DNA of 64,000 bases from Nymphaea colorata (GCF_008831285.2 NC_045139.1:2054704-2118703); one strand, 5' to 3'. Positions 38,950 to 51,083 are shown, counted from the stretch's first letter. Notes: generated by a model from the letters alone, not told the origin. Numbers and translations: made by a program.

Positions 38950-41900
38950 ACACAAACACACTTTCTGATACTATAGGATACACACACCGCATGAAAAAAA
39001 AAAAAAAAAAAAATTTTAGTCTATACACCGCTAATTTTACTTTCATGGAAAAGTGAGCTTCATTGATGAAATATTAAATGTGACCTATATTTCTAAGTAC
39101 CTGAGCTTTTGCCACAAGAAGTATTTCATTTAAGGCACTATATGATTCAAAACATTGTTAATTTGTATAGTGTTTCTCAAGCTTTTAATTCTATGTTTAT
39201 GGCCTTTGTAGTTTTAATTTCTGTCTCTTCCACTACCAATGCAACTATAAGTAATAAATATGGTGCAATATTCCAATACAATGAACGTCAAGATAATATA
39301 TATTCCATACATACCTTGAACACTTTGCTTTTGAAACCATGACTAAAGTGGCAACACCCCGCGAAATCACAAGGACCAGGCAGTTCTAGCACTTCCAAGT
39401 TGCTTGAAATATTTTCCAGGCCAGGCACATCTTCAAGCTGCTTACAGCCACCCAAACACAAGTTCTTCAAACTTTTCAAATTTGAAATATCCGGCATTTT
39501 TCTCAAATTGGTGCATCCAGAAGCTTCAAGCGTGAATAGAGAAGAAGGAATCTGAGGAAGGCACCCAAGCCTCTTGCAGTCTTCCAAACCTGTTTGTCGA
39601 ATAGAAGCAGCGATCATACCTTCCAAGTTCTCACAACCACTTAGCTTAAGCCATTTAAGTCTTCCCACAGACTCAAAAATTGCTGCATCCAAGTATTTTA
39701 ATTTACTGCTGTTGAAGGAGAAGCTCACAAGATTTTCCAATCCTCCAATGAAATCAGGTGGAGCTGTAAAATTGTCGCAATGTAAATGTAAATCTCGAAG
39801 ACTTTGTAATTGTTCCATAGAGCTGGGCAAATCTTCAAGGTTGATGCAGTTTAGTCTCAAGAACCAAATTGTTGTTAGAGTGCCAATAGAATTGGGCAAA
39901 TATTTGAGGCGATGGGAGTCCACTTCAAAGTATCCAAGACTTTTTAGTTCTCCAATAGAATCTGGTAGAATCTCGAGGTTTGGGCACTCTAATTCTAATC
40001 TCCAAACGTGTTTCAACGACCCAATGGAGTCAGGTAGAGCTTCAAGACTGTTAGACGACACCTCAAATTCTGTAAGTTCCTCCAAACGTCCGATCGAATC
40101 AGGTAGAGCTTCCAGACTCATGCAATGTAGCACCAACTTATCAACGCTTCCAAGACATGCAATCGAATTCGGTAGGGCCTTCAATTTTGCTGATTCAATT
40201 TTGAATGAGGAAACATTTTCCAGCTCTCCAATCGAATCAGGTAGAGCTTCGAGGTTCACACACTTCAATTCCAACTCCCACATCCGTTTCAGTGACCCAA
40301 TCGAGTTGGGTAAAGCTTTGAGGTTCTCACACTTGAGAATCAACTGACGAAGTTGCTTGAGCGACCCAATCCAGTGGGGCAATTCTTTCAGCATTTCACA
40401 TTCTAGCCGCAGCTTCTTGAGGTTTTCCATCCTTCCAACACAATCGGGCAACTCTTCAATTATAGCATCCTTCAAGTGAAGAATTTCTAAGGCTTTGTGA
40501 GTTTGGTCGCGCAAGCCAAGCAACTCCGAAGATGAACCTGTAAATTCGATAAAATTAATTGGTGCAAGATGTGGAAGGTCGATCTCGTAGATCTTTAAAC
40601 TGGTTCTAGACATATTCAGCTGTTGTATGGAGCTCAATTGTCTTATGGAAATAGGTAATGCTTTTAGGAGCTTGCAACCTTCCAAAGACAGCAGGCGAAG
40701 GCTTTTAAGCTGTCCAACTGAATCAGGTATGATCTCTATTCTGGTATTGTCAAGAATAAGCTCCTCCAATCTCTCCATGTCTCCTAATCTTTTTGGCAAA
40801 GAGCGGAGAGAATGGCACCCACTAAGGTTAAGCGATTTCAACAACTTTAGCTGGCAAATGGAACCCGGGAGCTCTCTCAAGCTTTTTGAGTTACATAAAG
40901 ATAGTTGATCAAGGTTGATAAGTTGTCCAATAGAATCGGGTATGACCTCAATGCTTGTCGAAGAAAGATCAATCTTCTTCAATGACTCCATGTCCCCTAA
41001 GCCTTCCGGTACAGAACAAAGTAGAAAGTTGGCATTCAAATCAAGTATTTCAAGAGAAGTTAATCGGCAAATGGAATCAGGTGCCTTCTTTATACTTGTG
41101 AGACTGAGATCAAGCTTCTTGAGTGATCCCAACTCTCCTAATCGCTCTGGCAAAGCGGAAAATTCCAAACAACCAGAAATATTAAGGACCTCAAGTGAAC
41201 TTAATCGCCAAATTGAATCCGGTAGTTTCCGCAGATGCCTACAGTCTGGAGTACTTAAATGTGTCAAGTTCTTGAGTTTCCCGATTGATTCATCAATTGT
41301 AGTCAATGCTGAGCAATCTAGAAATCGCAATGTCACCAAGCCAGGCATATTCGTGAAATCAAAGGCGATCTTTGTTTGCACTCCGCAAAGTGACAGAACT
41401 TTCAATCTTTCAAAGGCCTGCATGCATAAAATAAATATTTCCAATAGGAACAAACAAGTCATGAGAATATATATGACAAGAGAAGAAAAACAGAAGCACT
41501 CCCTCATAATATACTGACCTTTGATCTCAGTGACAGTTGGTTTATAAGAATTGGGGCCATGTTGGTATTATAGAGGTCAAGGATGACGAGCTTCTCGAGA
41601 TTAAAATCAGATGGTGGGGAGTCAAAGTGGCAACTGCTCAACTGCAACCATTTCAGATCTGTAGGAAAACATGGAAACGTGCCTTGGAACTTGACATTGT
41701 CAGCTTGAAGAAATCTCAGGTTGTCAAAGCATTCGACAATAACACAACCACCATGAATACGAATCCCTACGGCATCAATAGTCCTTGGTCTCTGCACAAA
41801 ATAGAGACGCAAAGTAATTAGCATACCTTGGTTATGGAATCAGAACATGTACATTGAAACAACTCTCGTTGCTTGTCCCTAAAATTAAAGCAATTAGAAA

Positions 41901-44900
41901 AAAATATTTTCTTTATTTGCTAAATTTCTTAAATTCTATTTCACACAAATCATTATTATTCTTGATAAAATTGGAGACGACTTCGTTTTAGATACCAAGG
42001 CCCGCCCTTGGAATACATGATATTTCCAAGGAATGCTAAAATTGATTTATTTATTTTAGAAAAGCTAGCATTGGCTTTTCTAAAAGGTGCCTTGCCTTGC
42101 TCCTAGGCTTTCATTTTTGGCAACTGCATATCGTAGTAAAAGTGTTTCTGATACTCAAGTATTTGGAAAGTCAATGTAGTCGAAGAATTATAAAAGCAAT
42201 TCTGGTTAGAAGTATAAAAGTGGCAAAGTTAATAAGCAGCACCTTAGAGTGACAAACAATTAGCCATTAAACTTGAAGAAACTAAACCACCAGATTTTAA
42301 AAATGTTTGATAGAAGCGTTTGAGAGGACAGAGGCAAAGGCAGCGGCAGCGGCAGGAGCTTTGGTCTTCCTTAGGATTTTATTTATATGTAAATTAAAAA
42401 AAAAGTTTAACATAAATAAAAAATTTAAAAATTTCTATTTTGTTCTCTGTTAAAATTTTGAAGCTATAGTTCGACTCTTTCGACAAAAAATTTCTTTCTC
42501 CGCCCATGTGAGAGGAAGTTCTATGAATCCAATCCCTCTACTTAGGTTTTCAAGGCCAAAGGTAAGAAGGGGACAAGGATAGGCCTTATCCTCGATTGAT
42601 TTGGATTCTAGAGTGATTGGTATTAATTATTTTATATGTTAGTTTTCGGGTCCTATGGATCTTTAATAAGGAAGCCTCCTATTTAATGGGGAACTAAGCA
42701 CACGGTTCAGATTCGAGTTGCATGCCAGCTTTTACCGGATTCAGTTAATTGAATTGTATGTAGTTGGATTTGGACTCAGATTTGGACTAGCATATCTAAG
42801 ATCAGATGTTTATATGTAGTGAGACTACATTTTCAGTGGATCTCACTCGGATATTGAACTTGGATTTTATGATCCGATTCAAATGAGATTAATAATTTCG
42901 GTCCAAATTTTTTGACCTAACGCAGCCGGAGAGAGAGATTACGATTACCTTTCTTTGAAGTAAACCCCAAGAGTCTTGGTTATTCCACAGCCTACTCTTC
43001 TTCTGAAGCTTTCGGGAGCTTTCTTCATCAACTATGGCTCTCCCCATGTCTCGTATTTGATCGTGCATCTCGAACTCCTGACTTTCTTCATCTATCTTTA
43101 CAAGAGACCTTTGTACAAGTACCCTAATTGCTGCACTGGGGCACCAGCGACAATCCTCCCACATGTAAGTAGCTCTTTCTCTGCCCCAACCAATAAAAAA
43201 ACAAGAAATATCTAGAAAGATGTTCTTCTCCAAGTCATCTAAACTGTCATAGCTTAGCTTCAATCTCTGTTGGACTTCGTTGTGGGGAATCGTTTTCAGC
43301 TTCTCCAATGTATCTTTCCATTCTTGTACATTCTTTATGGAAGACAAAAGCGATCCGATCACTTCGAGAGTTAAGGGCAACCCACCAGCTGCTTCAACAA
43401 ATTTGTTTGATAACTCGACGTACTCTCCTTGTGGTAATTCACCGTCAAATGCATGAAGCATGAATAACTCTCGCGACAGATCTTCATTCAGTTCTTGTGG
43501 CTTGTAAATTTCATCTTGTTTCACGTTGTGGGCTAGCAGTACCCCCTCATCTCTAGTTGTGATTATGATCACGATTCCTGAGCCAAACCAATCTCTCTCA
43601 CCAGCCAATGCATCAAGTTGTTCTCCGGAATCAACGTCATCTAAGATAATCAGAACTCTTTTACAACTGGCCCTGTCTTTGATCACATTTTTTCCTTGTG
43701 CAACATCACGTAAGGATGTATTTTTTTCTTTCAAGATATCTTCAATGAACTGTTTTTGTAAGTTGACCAATCCATTGGGTTGCCCAGCATTTTCCCTAAC
43801 ATTTGAAATAAAACAAGTGGCGCCATTGAACTCTTCGGCTAAGTCGTTGTAAACAGCCTTGGCAATCGTTGTTTTTCCAATACCACCCATACCATGGATG
43901 CCAACCACATGAACACCATCAATATTGCCTCCATTCTCCAATATTTTCTTCACGTCATGAACACGAGTTTCAATCCCGATTGGACCAACCACACGAACAC
44001 CATTAATATTGCTTCCATTCTCCAACATTTTCTTCACGTCATGAACACGAGTTTCAATCTCGATTGGATGCTTTGCGACTTCGAATGGCTTCTTGTTCAG
44101 TTTGGCTGACACTCTCTTAATGACTGCACGCTTTAGCTTTGCCTCATCCCTGCAAGTATTAATTTCTCCCATGCATGACAAACCATGAACAATAGGAAAA
44201 ATGAATTTATGATGCTCCTTTTGCAGATCCAATATGAATATCTGCATATGTGTATTTATTGATTGTTTACAATGAAAATCTCTTTCCATAACAGGCTTCA
44301 TTCAGTTAATTTACACCTTTCTTTCATCAGTTTTCCACATTCATCCATATGTTTGAACGTTTGGTCCCACTCATCCGTAAGTCTGCTCCGGTTCACGCAA
44401 ATAAACATTTGAGTTATATTAAGCTGGTCACTGGGGAAGAAGACTGGCTACTTTACGTTCCAGTACACTTTAAATATTTATAAACATTTTCCAGGAAAAC
44501 TAATGGCGTGCATGTAATTTTTATAAGCAAGAACTCGAAAATTGATCAAATAATCTTCTGTTCATTGGTAAGTAAGAAATTTTAAGAAGAAAAACGTGTG
44601 TCCGTTAATTTTAGATTTCTCATAAAATCTGATACATGCTTTCTGGGGAAACATGATTTTTCTTTTGGTTAATTGTTTAATTAAGTTTTTTCAACACAAA
44701 GATCACGTCTTAAATTGTCTCACTTTAACTGATAGTAGCTTTAAGGATATGTCCCGGTTAATTAAGTAAAGTAATTAAGTGAAAGATGAATTTGAGAAAC
44801 TCGAATAGTGAAGGATGCATTTGATTAATATAGCTCATAAGATAATGATTTTAAAGAAAAAAAAATCTAAAATACTAGCCAAACATGATGTTGGGATAAC

Positions 44901-45697
44901 GCAAGCCGAAAATAAGGTTATGAGTAAGATATGAATGGAAGCAACTGAAAAGCTATGGACAACAAGCATCAGCGACTTTACATTTGGAGAGAGAGAGAAA
45001 GAAAGAGAGAGGTGATTAAACTTTAATTCATCTAGAGGGAGAGAGGGAGAGAGAGATACCCATTCATGTCCTTGAGAGTGAAGCCAGAGATATTTCCGAC
45101 TTTCTTCAATGCTTCCCTCCATTCCATCACCTCCTCTTGGTCCTGTTCCTTGTTCGATTGATGATCCTTAAACGCAGATTTGAAAGGGCCACCCTGGTTG
45201 CAGACGTCAGAAGGTTCCACGCCAAAAAACACCGGAATTATCTCCTTTCCACACTCCACACTTTTGGTCACCTCTTTCAAGCACCATTTTGATTCTGCAA
45301 AGCGTTTGGAGAAGATGGGAACAACGATCTTGGACCTGTCTATGTATTCCAACAGCTTGTTGATCTCCTCCCCCTTTTCCAACTTCTCGCAGTCTATGAA
45401 GGTGGTAATACCGCGCTCCTGGAGCCCGTCATGAAGATGCCCAGTGAAACCCTTTCGGGTGTCTTCGCTTCTGAAGCTGAGAAACACTTCAAACTCAGAT
45501 CCATCAACTCTTGGTGAAGATGGTGAAGGTAATGTCTCTAGTACCTCTTCCCCTGCCTCCATGTTTCTTCCTCTAATTCCTCCACTACCATTTTGGTTGG
45601 CTGAAAATTGCAAGAAATCCTTGATTCGCTGAAGGAAGACATGACCAAAGAGAACGGTGATGAAGAGTACTATGAATAAAGCTGCAAAGATCACCAT
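38070..45697 (-). CDS. TIR-NBS-LRR (TNL) immune receptor
   Basis: Intracellular immune receptor. Five exons (45697-45060, 44149-42949, 41791-41519, 41417-39315, 38456-38070) join in frame to 1533 residues. Residues 2-22 are a strongly hydrophobic segment, a likely signal anchor. TIR: about 68-205 (FEVFLSFRSEDTR, WCLKEV with the expected catalytic Glu). NB-ARC: P-loop GMGGIGKTT (about 299-307), kinase-2 VLIILDDVD, TTRDEGVL, GGLPLTLEVIG, and MHD in EFEMHDQIRDMGR. Exon 3 (614-704) is the usual link with PRTIDAVGIRIHG. Exon 4 (705-1405) holds many LRRs of the LPDSIGxLxxLxxLxL type. Exon 5 is a post-LRR domain starting EITFEKLKMFKMSGSLVPG. An 84-bp in-frame duplication lies before the P-loop. A later ATG at 45562 would drop the anchor. 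The gene looks intact; the ligand is unknown. Confidence 0.92.
38890..38945. repeat. (AT)n microsatellite in TNL intron 4
   Basis: About 28 AT units, followed by a 17-base A run near 38996. Confidence 0.95.
43871..43893 (-). promoter_or_regulatory. Candidate miR482/2118-family target at the P-loop codons
   Basis: On the minus strand, GGTATGGGTGG followed by TATTGGAAAAAC encodes GMGGIGKT. This matches the P-loop stretch known to be targeted by miR482/2118 microRNAs in many plant NBS-LRR genes. Whether this plant has a matching microRNA cannot be seen here. Confidence 0.35.
43894..44066 (-). repeat. 84-bp in-frame tandem duplication in the TNL NB-ARC linker
   Basis: Two adjacent copies encode IETRVHDVKKMLENGSNING and IETRVHDVKKILENGGNIDG, 28 residues apart, directly before the P-loop. 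Other TNL proteins normally carry this segment once. Confidence 0.9.
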
Positions 45698-45708
45698 TTT
45701 CCCGATCT

Positions 45709-46595
45709 TAGCTTGGAGAACCAAGAAAGAAGATGGTAAAATTAGGCAATCTTTTCGTGGTCAGCAACACCGCCTCCACACAGAATATTAATAACTATCA
45801 CAACAGTAGACACACAAAACGATCACTCCTCCTCACCCAACAAGCAGGAACAAGGCAGGAGATCGACAAGAGATGACAAGTGATATCGAGGAAGCTTCTG
45901 GCTGAGCTTCTTTCGGTGGAACAAGGGATCTTAATTAATGGCGGAAGACCCCATTGCATTACACCCTTTTTACCCTGTTTTTGATTAATTATCCGTTGCC
46001 TAGTCAACAGTTGAAACTTTCTTGTAAATGAAATTTCTTGGTAGTTTTCTAGTTGAATGTTCATCCATTTTCCTATGCATAAAATCATTTTCGCTTGAAC
46101 TGATCCATTTTTTGTTTGCAGGAAGAGTAATATACTGTTGGACACATTCATTGTTTATGGCATATTTAAATTTGTTTTCTTTTTAAAATGTCCTTCAATT
46201 TTCAGATAGCCAAACAAAAAAAAAAGGAGAGAGAGAGATCTCATTTCACAGAGAATCTAGATTTGCTTTTGCCAAATGATTGTAACTATATGGTACTTCT
46301 TTTTTTTTCAAATTATTGTCATGAAAAACTGCACTTGAACAATTAATCACTTATATAATTTCCTGAACTTAGTTCGGAGAACCAAGAGGAAAGTGGTAAG
46401 ATCTGGCAAGCTTTCGTGGTCACCAACACACTCAAAAAATGATCACGCTTCACCCAAGAAGCAGGAAGAAGGCAGGAGATCGATAAGAGATATCGAGGAA
46501 GCTTTTGGATGAGCTTCCCGGCTCTTAATTTATGGCAGAAGACGCCATGACATTGCTTCTTTTTTACCCTGTTCTTGATGAACTACACTCTTGTA
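45709..46595. repeat. Duplicated 5' flank of the TNL gene
   Basis: 45709-45990 and 46367-46590 share long blocks in the same order, for example GGAGAACCAAGA, GGCAGGAGATCGA, ATATCGAGGAAGCTT and TTTTTACCCTGTT. The outer copy is shorter and diverged and is not followed by a TIR exon. It is a leftover of a local duplication of the promoter or 5' leader. Confidence 0.8.
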
Positions 46596-48848
46596 AAGAT
46601 CTACCCCAATCATCGTGCTGGACACGTTCACATTGCCAAACGATCCATAACATTTAATACCGCGGGTCCGTTATGTTCAGCTCCATCCATACAGTGACAA
46701 TCTTGAAGAAATTTTGACAGGAATGTAAATTCACCTACCTGCAATTTAGAACCTTCATTATCAGCCGAGCACTTATAAAATAGTTTCATTTTGTTTTCTT
46801 ATGAGACTTATCCAACTAGTAGTTAGTTCTTTCTTTCTCCCAGTGAAAAGAATTGTGAACGTGGCCAAGTTTCTGATCAATCATGAGGATGCCAACATCT
46901 TTAGGTTGAAGAGGAAGATGAACATCAACAACTATATTTAGCAATTCGTCACTGTCATGGTCTAGACAATTTACAGGCTTTTTTTTATCTGAAGAGCACC
47001 AAGGAACAAAAATAGTACAATACCTACATTATAGATCTAAAAACTGACAATACATTGACCTTCTTCTACCTAGAATGGCAAAAAATGATCAATTTGTAAT
47101 TTTTTTTATCATAAACGTGGCCTTAATTCTTTAGGGGTCGTTCGGTAATAGGAACTACAATAAAGTGTTTCATGAACATGTTCCAATCTTTTAATGCAGA
47201 TTCATGGAACACTGTGTTACAATGATTTTTTTTTTCTCTTTATGGTAAATTTAATGATGGTTTTAATTCATTTCTCTTTACTACAAACACATCATTTTCA
47301 ATTCTGAAATCAAAATTTCTGACTATTAAACACAACAAGGAGCTAGAATTGGAATTTTAATTCAAATTCCAAATCCAATTTGAAAGGAAATTTTGCTTCT
47401 AAAATTTTAATTCTAAAATCAAAATTCAAGGTCTTCAAGTGCCATCTTAGAAAAATCATTCAAATATTGACTTTTCCAAATGAGACATGCACCCACTTCA
47501 TGACTTAAATAGCTTGGCCCACAACATTAACCTCTAGAAACAGACAATCCTGAAGAAATTTTGATAGCAATGTAAATGCACCATATTTTGTCAACATCTT
47601 ATTACTATGCCATATTTTGTCTAAAACATTTTGAACATAATTTTAAGTGTTTTAAATTTTATTCTTGGGTTGGAACAAATTTTATGTGCTTGGTGTATGC
47701 AATTGCCCACAACAGCCAAACGTAGCACCATAAATTCTTGGCTCAGATCCAAAACAATGTTTCATTGTTTAAAAACATGTCTGGATCCGACATCCGCCTG
47801 AAATGGACTTTACATTTTAATTGGACTTGGATGCCGAACTGCATTAACCGCAGGTCAATTATTAATCAGCAATTCCAACAATTTTTCAATATTAATCTAA
47901 AAAGTTGGATTATTCAACAATAAATTACATGATCATTGATCACTCTATTATCATGCCTAAATTACTGAAATGCCCAACTATGATTTTTGTGTGGCCTCAT
48001 ATTTCATTGTTATCATAAACCCATTGGCCAAGTCAGATTTTCTTTTTTTTTTTTGGAGAGGCACTCACAACCTTTAATACTTAAACATGCAGTTACATGT
48101 ATAACAAAGTAAATATCAAACGATTTTATTGTAAAAATGAAAGAAAATTAAGAAGCTGGTGTGGGCAATTGCCCACACCAGCCCATATGTGGCTCCGCCA
48201 CTCACAAACCCGGTTTTTGTTGATTCTGATTTTACTCATATTTTCCTAAATAATCTGTGTTCACCTTGTGATTTGGTATACCAATTGGACCATTGGATCC
48301 GAACATTCGTAATTTAATACATGCTTGTACTCTTTGAAAGGATCTAGTATATCCGACCACGATTGAAGAACTTGTATCCGGTAATTTATAAGATTCAAAT
48401 TGCATGTTCCGTTTCATCGCTAAATGACAAAGCTTAAAATCCTATGCTTATCACACCATGCTCGTTGATTTTGAGTTTGAGAGAAAAGAAAATGAGTTTT
48501 TAATATAATTTCAATCCCTCCGAAAATGGAAAGATTGGAAAGGAAATGAATAGATGATCATTCTCTTTCCTTGCTTCTCCTTTCCCTCCCCATTCCCTTC
48601 TCTCTGCTTTCCCTTCCTTTTTCCTTCCATCCATTCCTTTCTCTTGGTCCAAATATAGAGTTAAGGACCAATAAAAGAAATAAGGGCTTCTGCTCTTGCT
48701 CGGGTAGTAAGATTAATCTTTTTCTTCATCCAACAACTAAATATCATTTAATAAATGTAGAATCGGACTCCATTTCCCATTTCTTGAAATAGCAAATGGA
48801 CCAAATGTTGAGGGGTTTGGCGGTTGGTTTGCATTGGTAATATAGTCT
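46596..48848. other. AT-rich accessory DNA, no gene recognised
   Basis: Contains patches of GGATCC-like degenerate words (47735-47830, 48220-48410). Fragments related to the 3' half of the hAT-like MITE at 50.7 kb occur at about 47660-47735 and 48155-48206 (ending GTGGCTCCGCCACT). A perfect 28-bp palindrome lies at 48155-48182. Confidence 0.5.
48155..48182. repeat. Perfect 28-bp palindrome
   Basis: GCTGGTGTGGGCAA is followed immediately by its exact reverse complement with no loop. It lies next to a MITE-like end. Confidence 0.95.
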
Positions 48849-48931
48849 CAGCTCCCCTGGCAATTTCATCTTTTTTTGTGTTCTCCCTTCACTATTTCCG
48901 TCCTTGATAGCATGGAGGTTTGTTTCTTTCA

Positions 48932-49246
48932 CTGTCACAAAAAACATGTTTTATTGGAAAAAAGCACATATAATACGGTAAAACACAATCAGCCGTATAA
49001 TACCTGTTTTATTCCCGTCTTTTTAAAAAAACGTCAGAAAATTAAAAAAAACATGTATTATACCTGTTTTTTTGTATTTTTTCATATTTTTATGAATTTT
49101 TATAATTTTTAGGATTTATTAAATGTTTTAAATTTTTTAAAAATTTGCCGAGATTTTCTCGTTTTATTTCCGAGATACACAACTTTGTTGTATTATACCC
49201 GTCTTTTTCCTCGTCGTATAACACCCATACACATTTTTTGTTTTCA
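48932..49246 (-). mobile_element. TIR (MITE-like) element, copy 1
   Basis: Left end CTGTCACAAAAAACATG. The right half, read in reverse complement, matches the left part of the element at 51.1 kb (GAGGAAAAAGA-GGGTATAATAC). The right terminal repeat is degenerate. Internal A/T-rich body with GTATAATACGGTAAAA words. Confidence 0.55.
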
Positions 49247-49511
49247 TAGTTGAATTCCAGTCATCTTCACCTTTGTTCTGTATTACTATGGTCACAGATA
49301 GAAGATAGAGTTTTGAAGCTGCAAAACCAACTCATGAGAAGACGGTGGGTTTTTTATGATGTATCGAGGGATTTATTTGACACCATGTTGTTATTGTTTC
49401 ATGAATATGCCCAAAACTTTGATACGTATTATGTGTTTCATCACTGTCACAGCTCCCCTGGCAATTTCATCTTTTTTTCCGTCCTTGATAGCATGGAGGT
49501 TTGTTTCTTTC

Positions 49512-49805
49512 ACTGTCACAAAAAACATGTTTTATTGGAAAAAGGCACATATAATACGGTAAAACACAATCAGCCGTACTTTTTAAAAAAACGTCAGAAA
49601 ATTAAAAAAAAACATGTATTATACCTGTTTTTTTGTATTTTTTCATATTTTTATGAATTTTTATAATTTTTAGGATTTATTAAATGTTTTAAATTTTTTA
49701 AAAATTTGTCAAGATTTTCTCGTTTTATTTCCGAGATACACAACTTTGTTGTATTATACCCGTCTTTTTCCTCGTCGTATAATACCCATACACATTTTTT
49801 GTTTT
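49512..49805 (-). mobile_element. TIR (MITE-like) element, copy 2
   Basis: Same element as copy 1, carried by the tandem duplication. It has a small deletion after CAATCAGCCGTA. Confidence 0.55.
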
Positions 49806-50001
49806 CATAGTTGAATTCCAGTCATCTTCACCTTTGTTCTGTATTACTGTGGTCGCAGATAGAAGATAGAGTTTTGAAGCTGCAAAACCAACTCATGAGA
49901 AGACGGTGGGTTTTTTATGATGTATCGAGGGATTTGTTTGACACCATGTTGTTATTGTTTCATGAATATGCCCAAAACTTTGATACGTATTATGTGTTTC
50001 A

Positions 50002-50680
50002 TAATTCTGCCCAATGTTTAGGCTGCATGAACAGTTTGATATTGTTGCTGAGTGGCTTTAAAGGGTGCGTTTGGGTGATTCGAAGGCAAAATGAGGTTTA
50101 ACATGTATTTGGATGATGATCAAAACTGGTTTTTGTTAGAAAACATTATTTTCAAAAGAGACTGATAAGCTTGTGCATACCATCATGTTGTTTCGTCCAA
50201 AGGGAGTGAGTATTCCATCTGAATCAGGTGAAGAAGAAGGAGAAGGAGTTTCCAGTCTCAGTTGGCAGTCCTGTAAGGTGGTGAAATTTTCTTGGGCTCT
50301 CGCCTTCTCTTCCATTGGCACTGAAGTTGGGATTACTGGATAGTTGTTCATTTTGGTTCATTTCTGGAGTTGTTAGGATTAATGTGTTGCACTTGTTTTG
50401 CTCTTGGCTTTTGGATTTTGAAGTTGTGAGTGTTGGGTAGTTCTTAAATTTATAATTTCTTGAGTATGCTAGGCTCAAGATATTGAAAGAAATGGTGAGG
50501 GAGATACTAAAGGCCCAAGTTCATCTTGTTCTGAGCCGAAACGCCATTTTTTGGGCATGGGTTTTGCAGAGAAGACGGTGGAAAAAGCTATCAAACAAAA
50601 CGGTTAGGGATCGGGTTGAGATTACTGAAAATCTCAGGTCCGATCATCCTTCTGTCGGGCTTGAAAACCACAGTTAGGAA
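50002..50680. other. Unassigned DNA, possible gene fragment on the minus strand
   Basis: The minus frame 50351-50136 (MNNYPVIPTSVPMEEKARAQ, then ETPSPSSSPDSDG) has protein-like, Ser/Pro-rich composition. I cannot name a family or build exons, so it may be a captured gene fragment or chance. Confidence 0.25.
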
Positions 50681-50873
50681 CAGTGGCAGAGCCAGAAATT
50701 TCTGCTTAAGGGATACTCTTAGTTCAAATTCCAAACTTTGAGCTACTCTCACATGTAAAAACAACAAAAAAATAATGAAGTACCAATACATAAACAGAAC
50801 AAATTTTATGTGTTTCGTGCATGCAATTAATTGTATGCAACAGCCACAATGTAGCTCCGCCACTGGTTAGAAA
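50673..50873. mobile_element. hAT-like MITE with 8-bp target duplication
   Basis: The element at 50681-50865 (185 bp) starts CAGTGGCAGAGCCA and ends TAGCTCCGCCACTG, imperfect inverted ends. Flanks GTTAGGAA (50673-50680) and GTTAGAAA (50866-50873) match at 7 of 8 positions, as expected for hAT insertions. No coding capacity, so it depends on a transposase elsewhere. Confidence 0.75.
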
Positions 50874-51083
50874 ATCTATTGGTTGTTTAAGTAGAGGGCC
50901 ATACAAACTTAGAGTTTAAAATAACTTCAAGTCTGATATCTAAGGCTGTCAAACCCACCCTTAGATTAGATTAAAGCTCATTAAGCAATCTTATAAGTAT
51001 ACACACATCTATGAGAGTGTCTCCCAAAAAATCTCTCCCCGTCCCTCCCACCCTTCCTCTCTCTCTCTCTCTCTCTCATATTC

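Larger units (their letters stand above)
48849..50001. repeat. 600-bp tandem duplication containing a TIR element
   Basis: Copy 1 (about 48849-49449) and copy 2 (about 49450-50001) both begin CAGCTCCCCTGGCAATTTCA and end TTTGATACGTATTATGTGTT. They are highly similar, differing by small indels and a few substitutions. Each holds one TIR-like element and about 170 bases of other sequence (GAAGATAGAGTTTTGAAGCTG...). The repeated open frame (49250-49666, 49811-50101) lacks an ATG start at its stated beginning and is probably not a gene. Confidence 0.85.

Noticed and set aside
39574..41517. Long plus-strand open frames (257, 93 and 200 codons) opposite the TNL LRR exon
   Set aside because: They are antisense shadows of the repetitive LRR coding sequence, rich in Ser/Arg with no family features.
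45698..45724. TNL start nine codons upstream of the ATG at 45697
   Set aside because: That codon is TTG; the first in-frame ATG of the exon is at 45697.
49250..50101. Repeated open frames containing LQNQLMRRRWVFYDVSRDLF
   Set aside because: They occur twice only because of the 600-bp tandem duplication, do not begin with ATG, and show no known domain.
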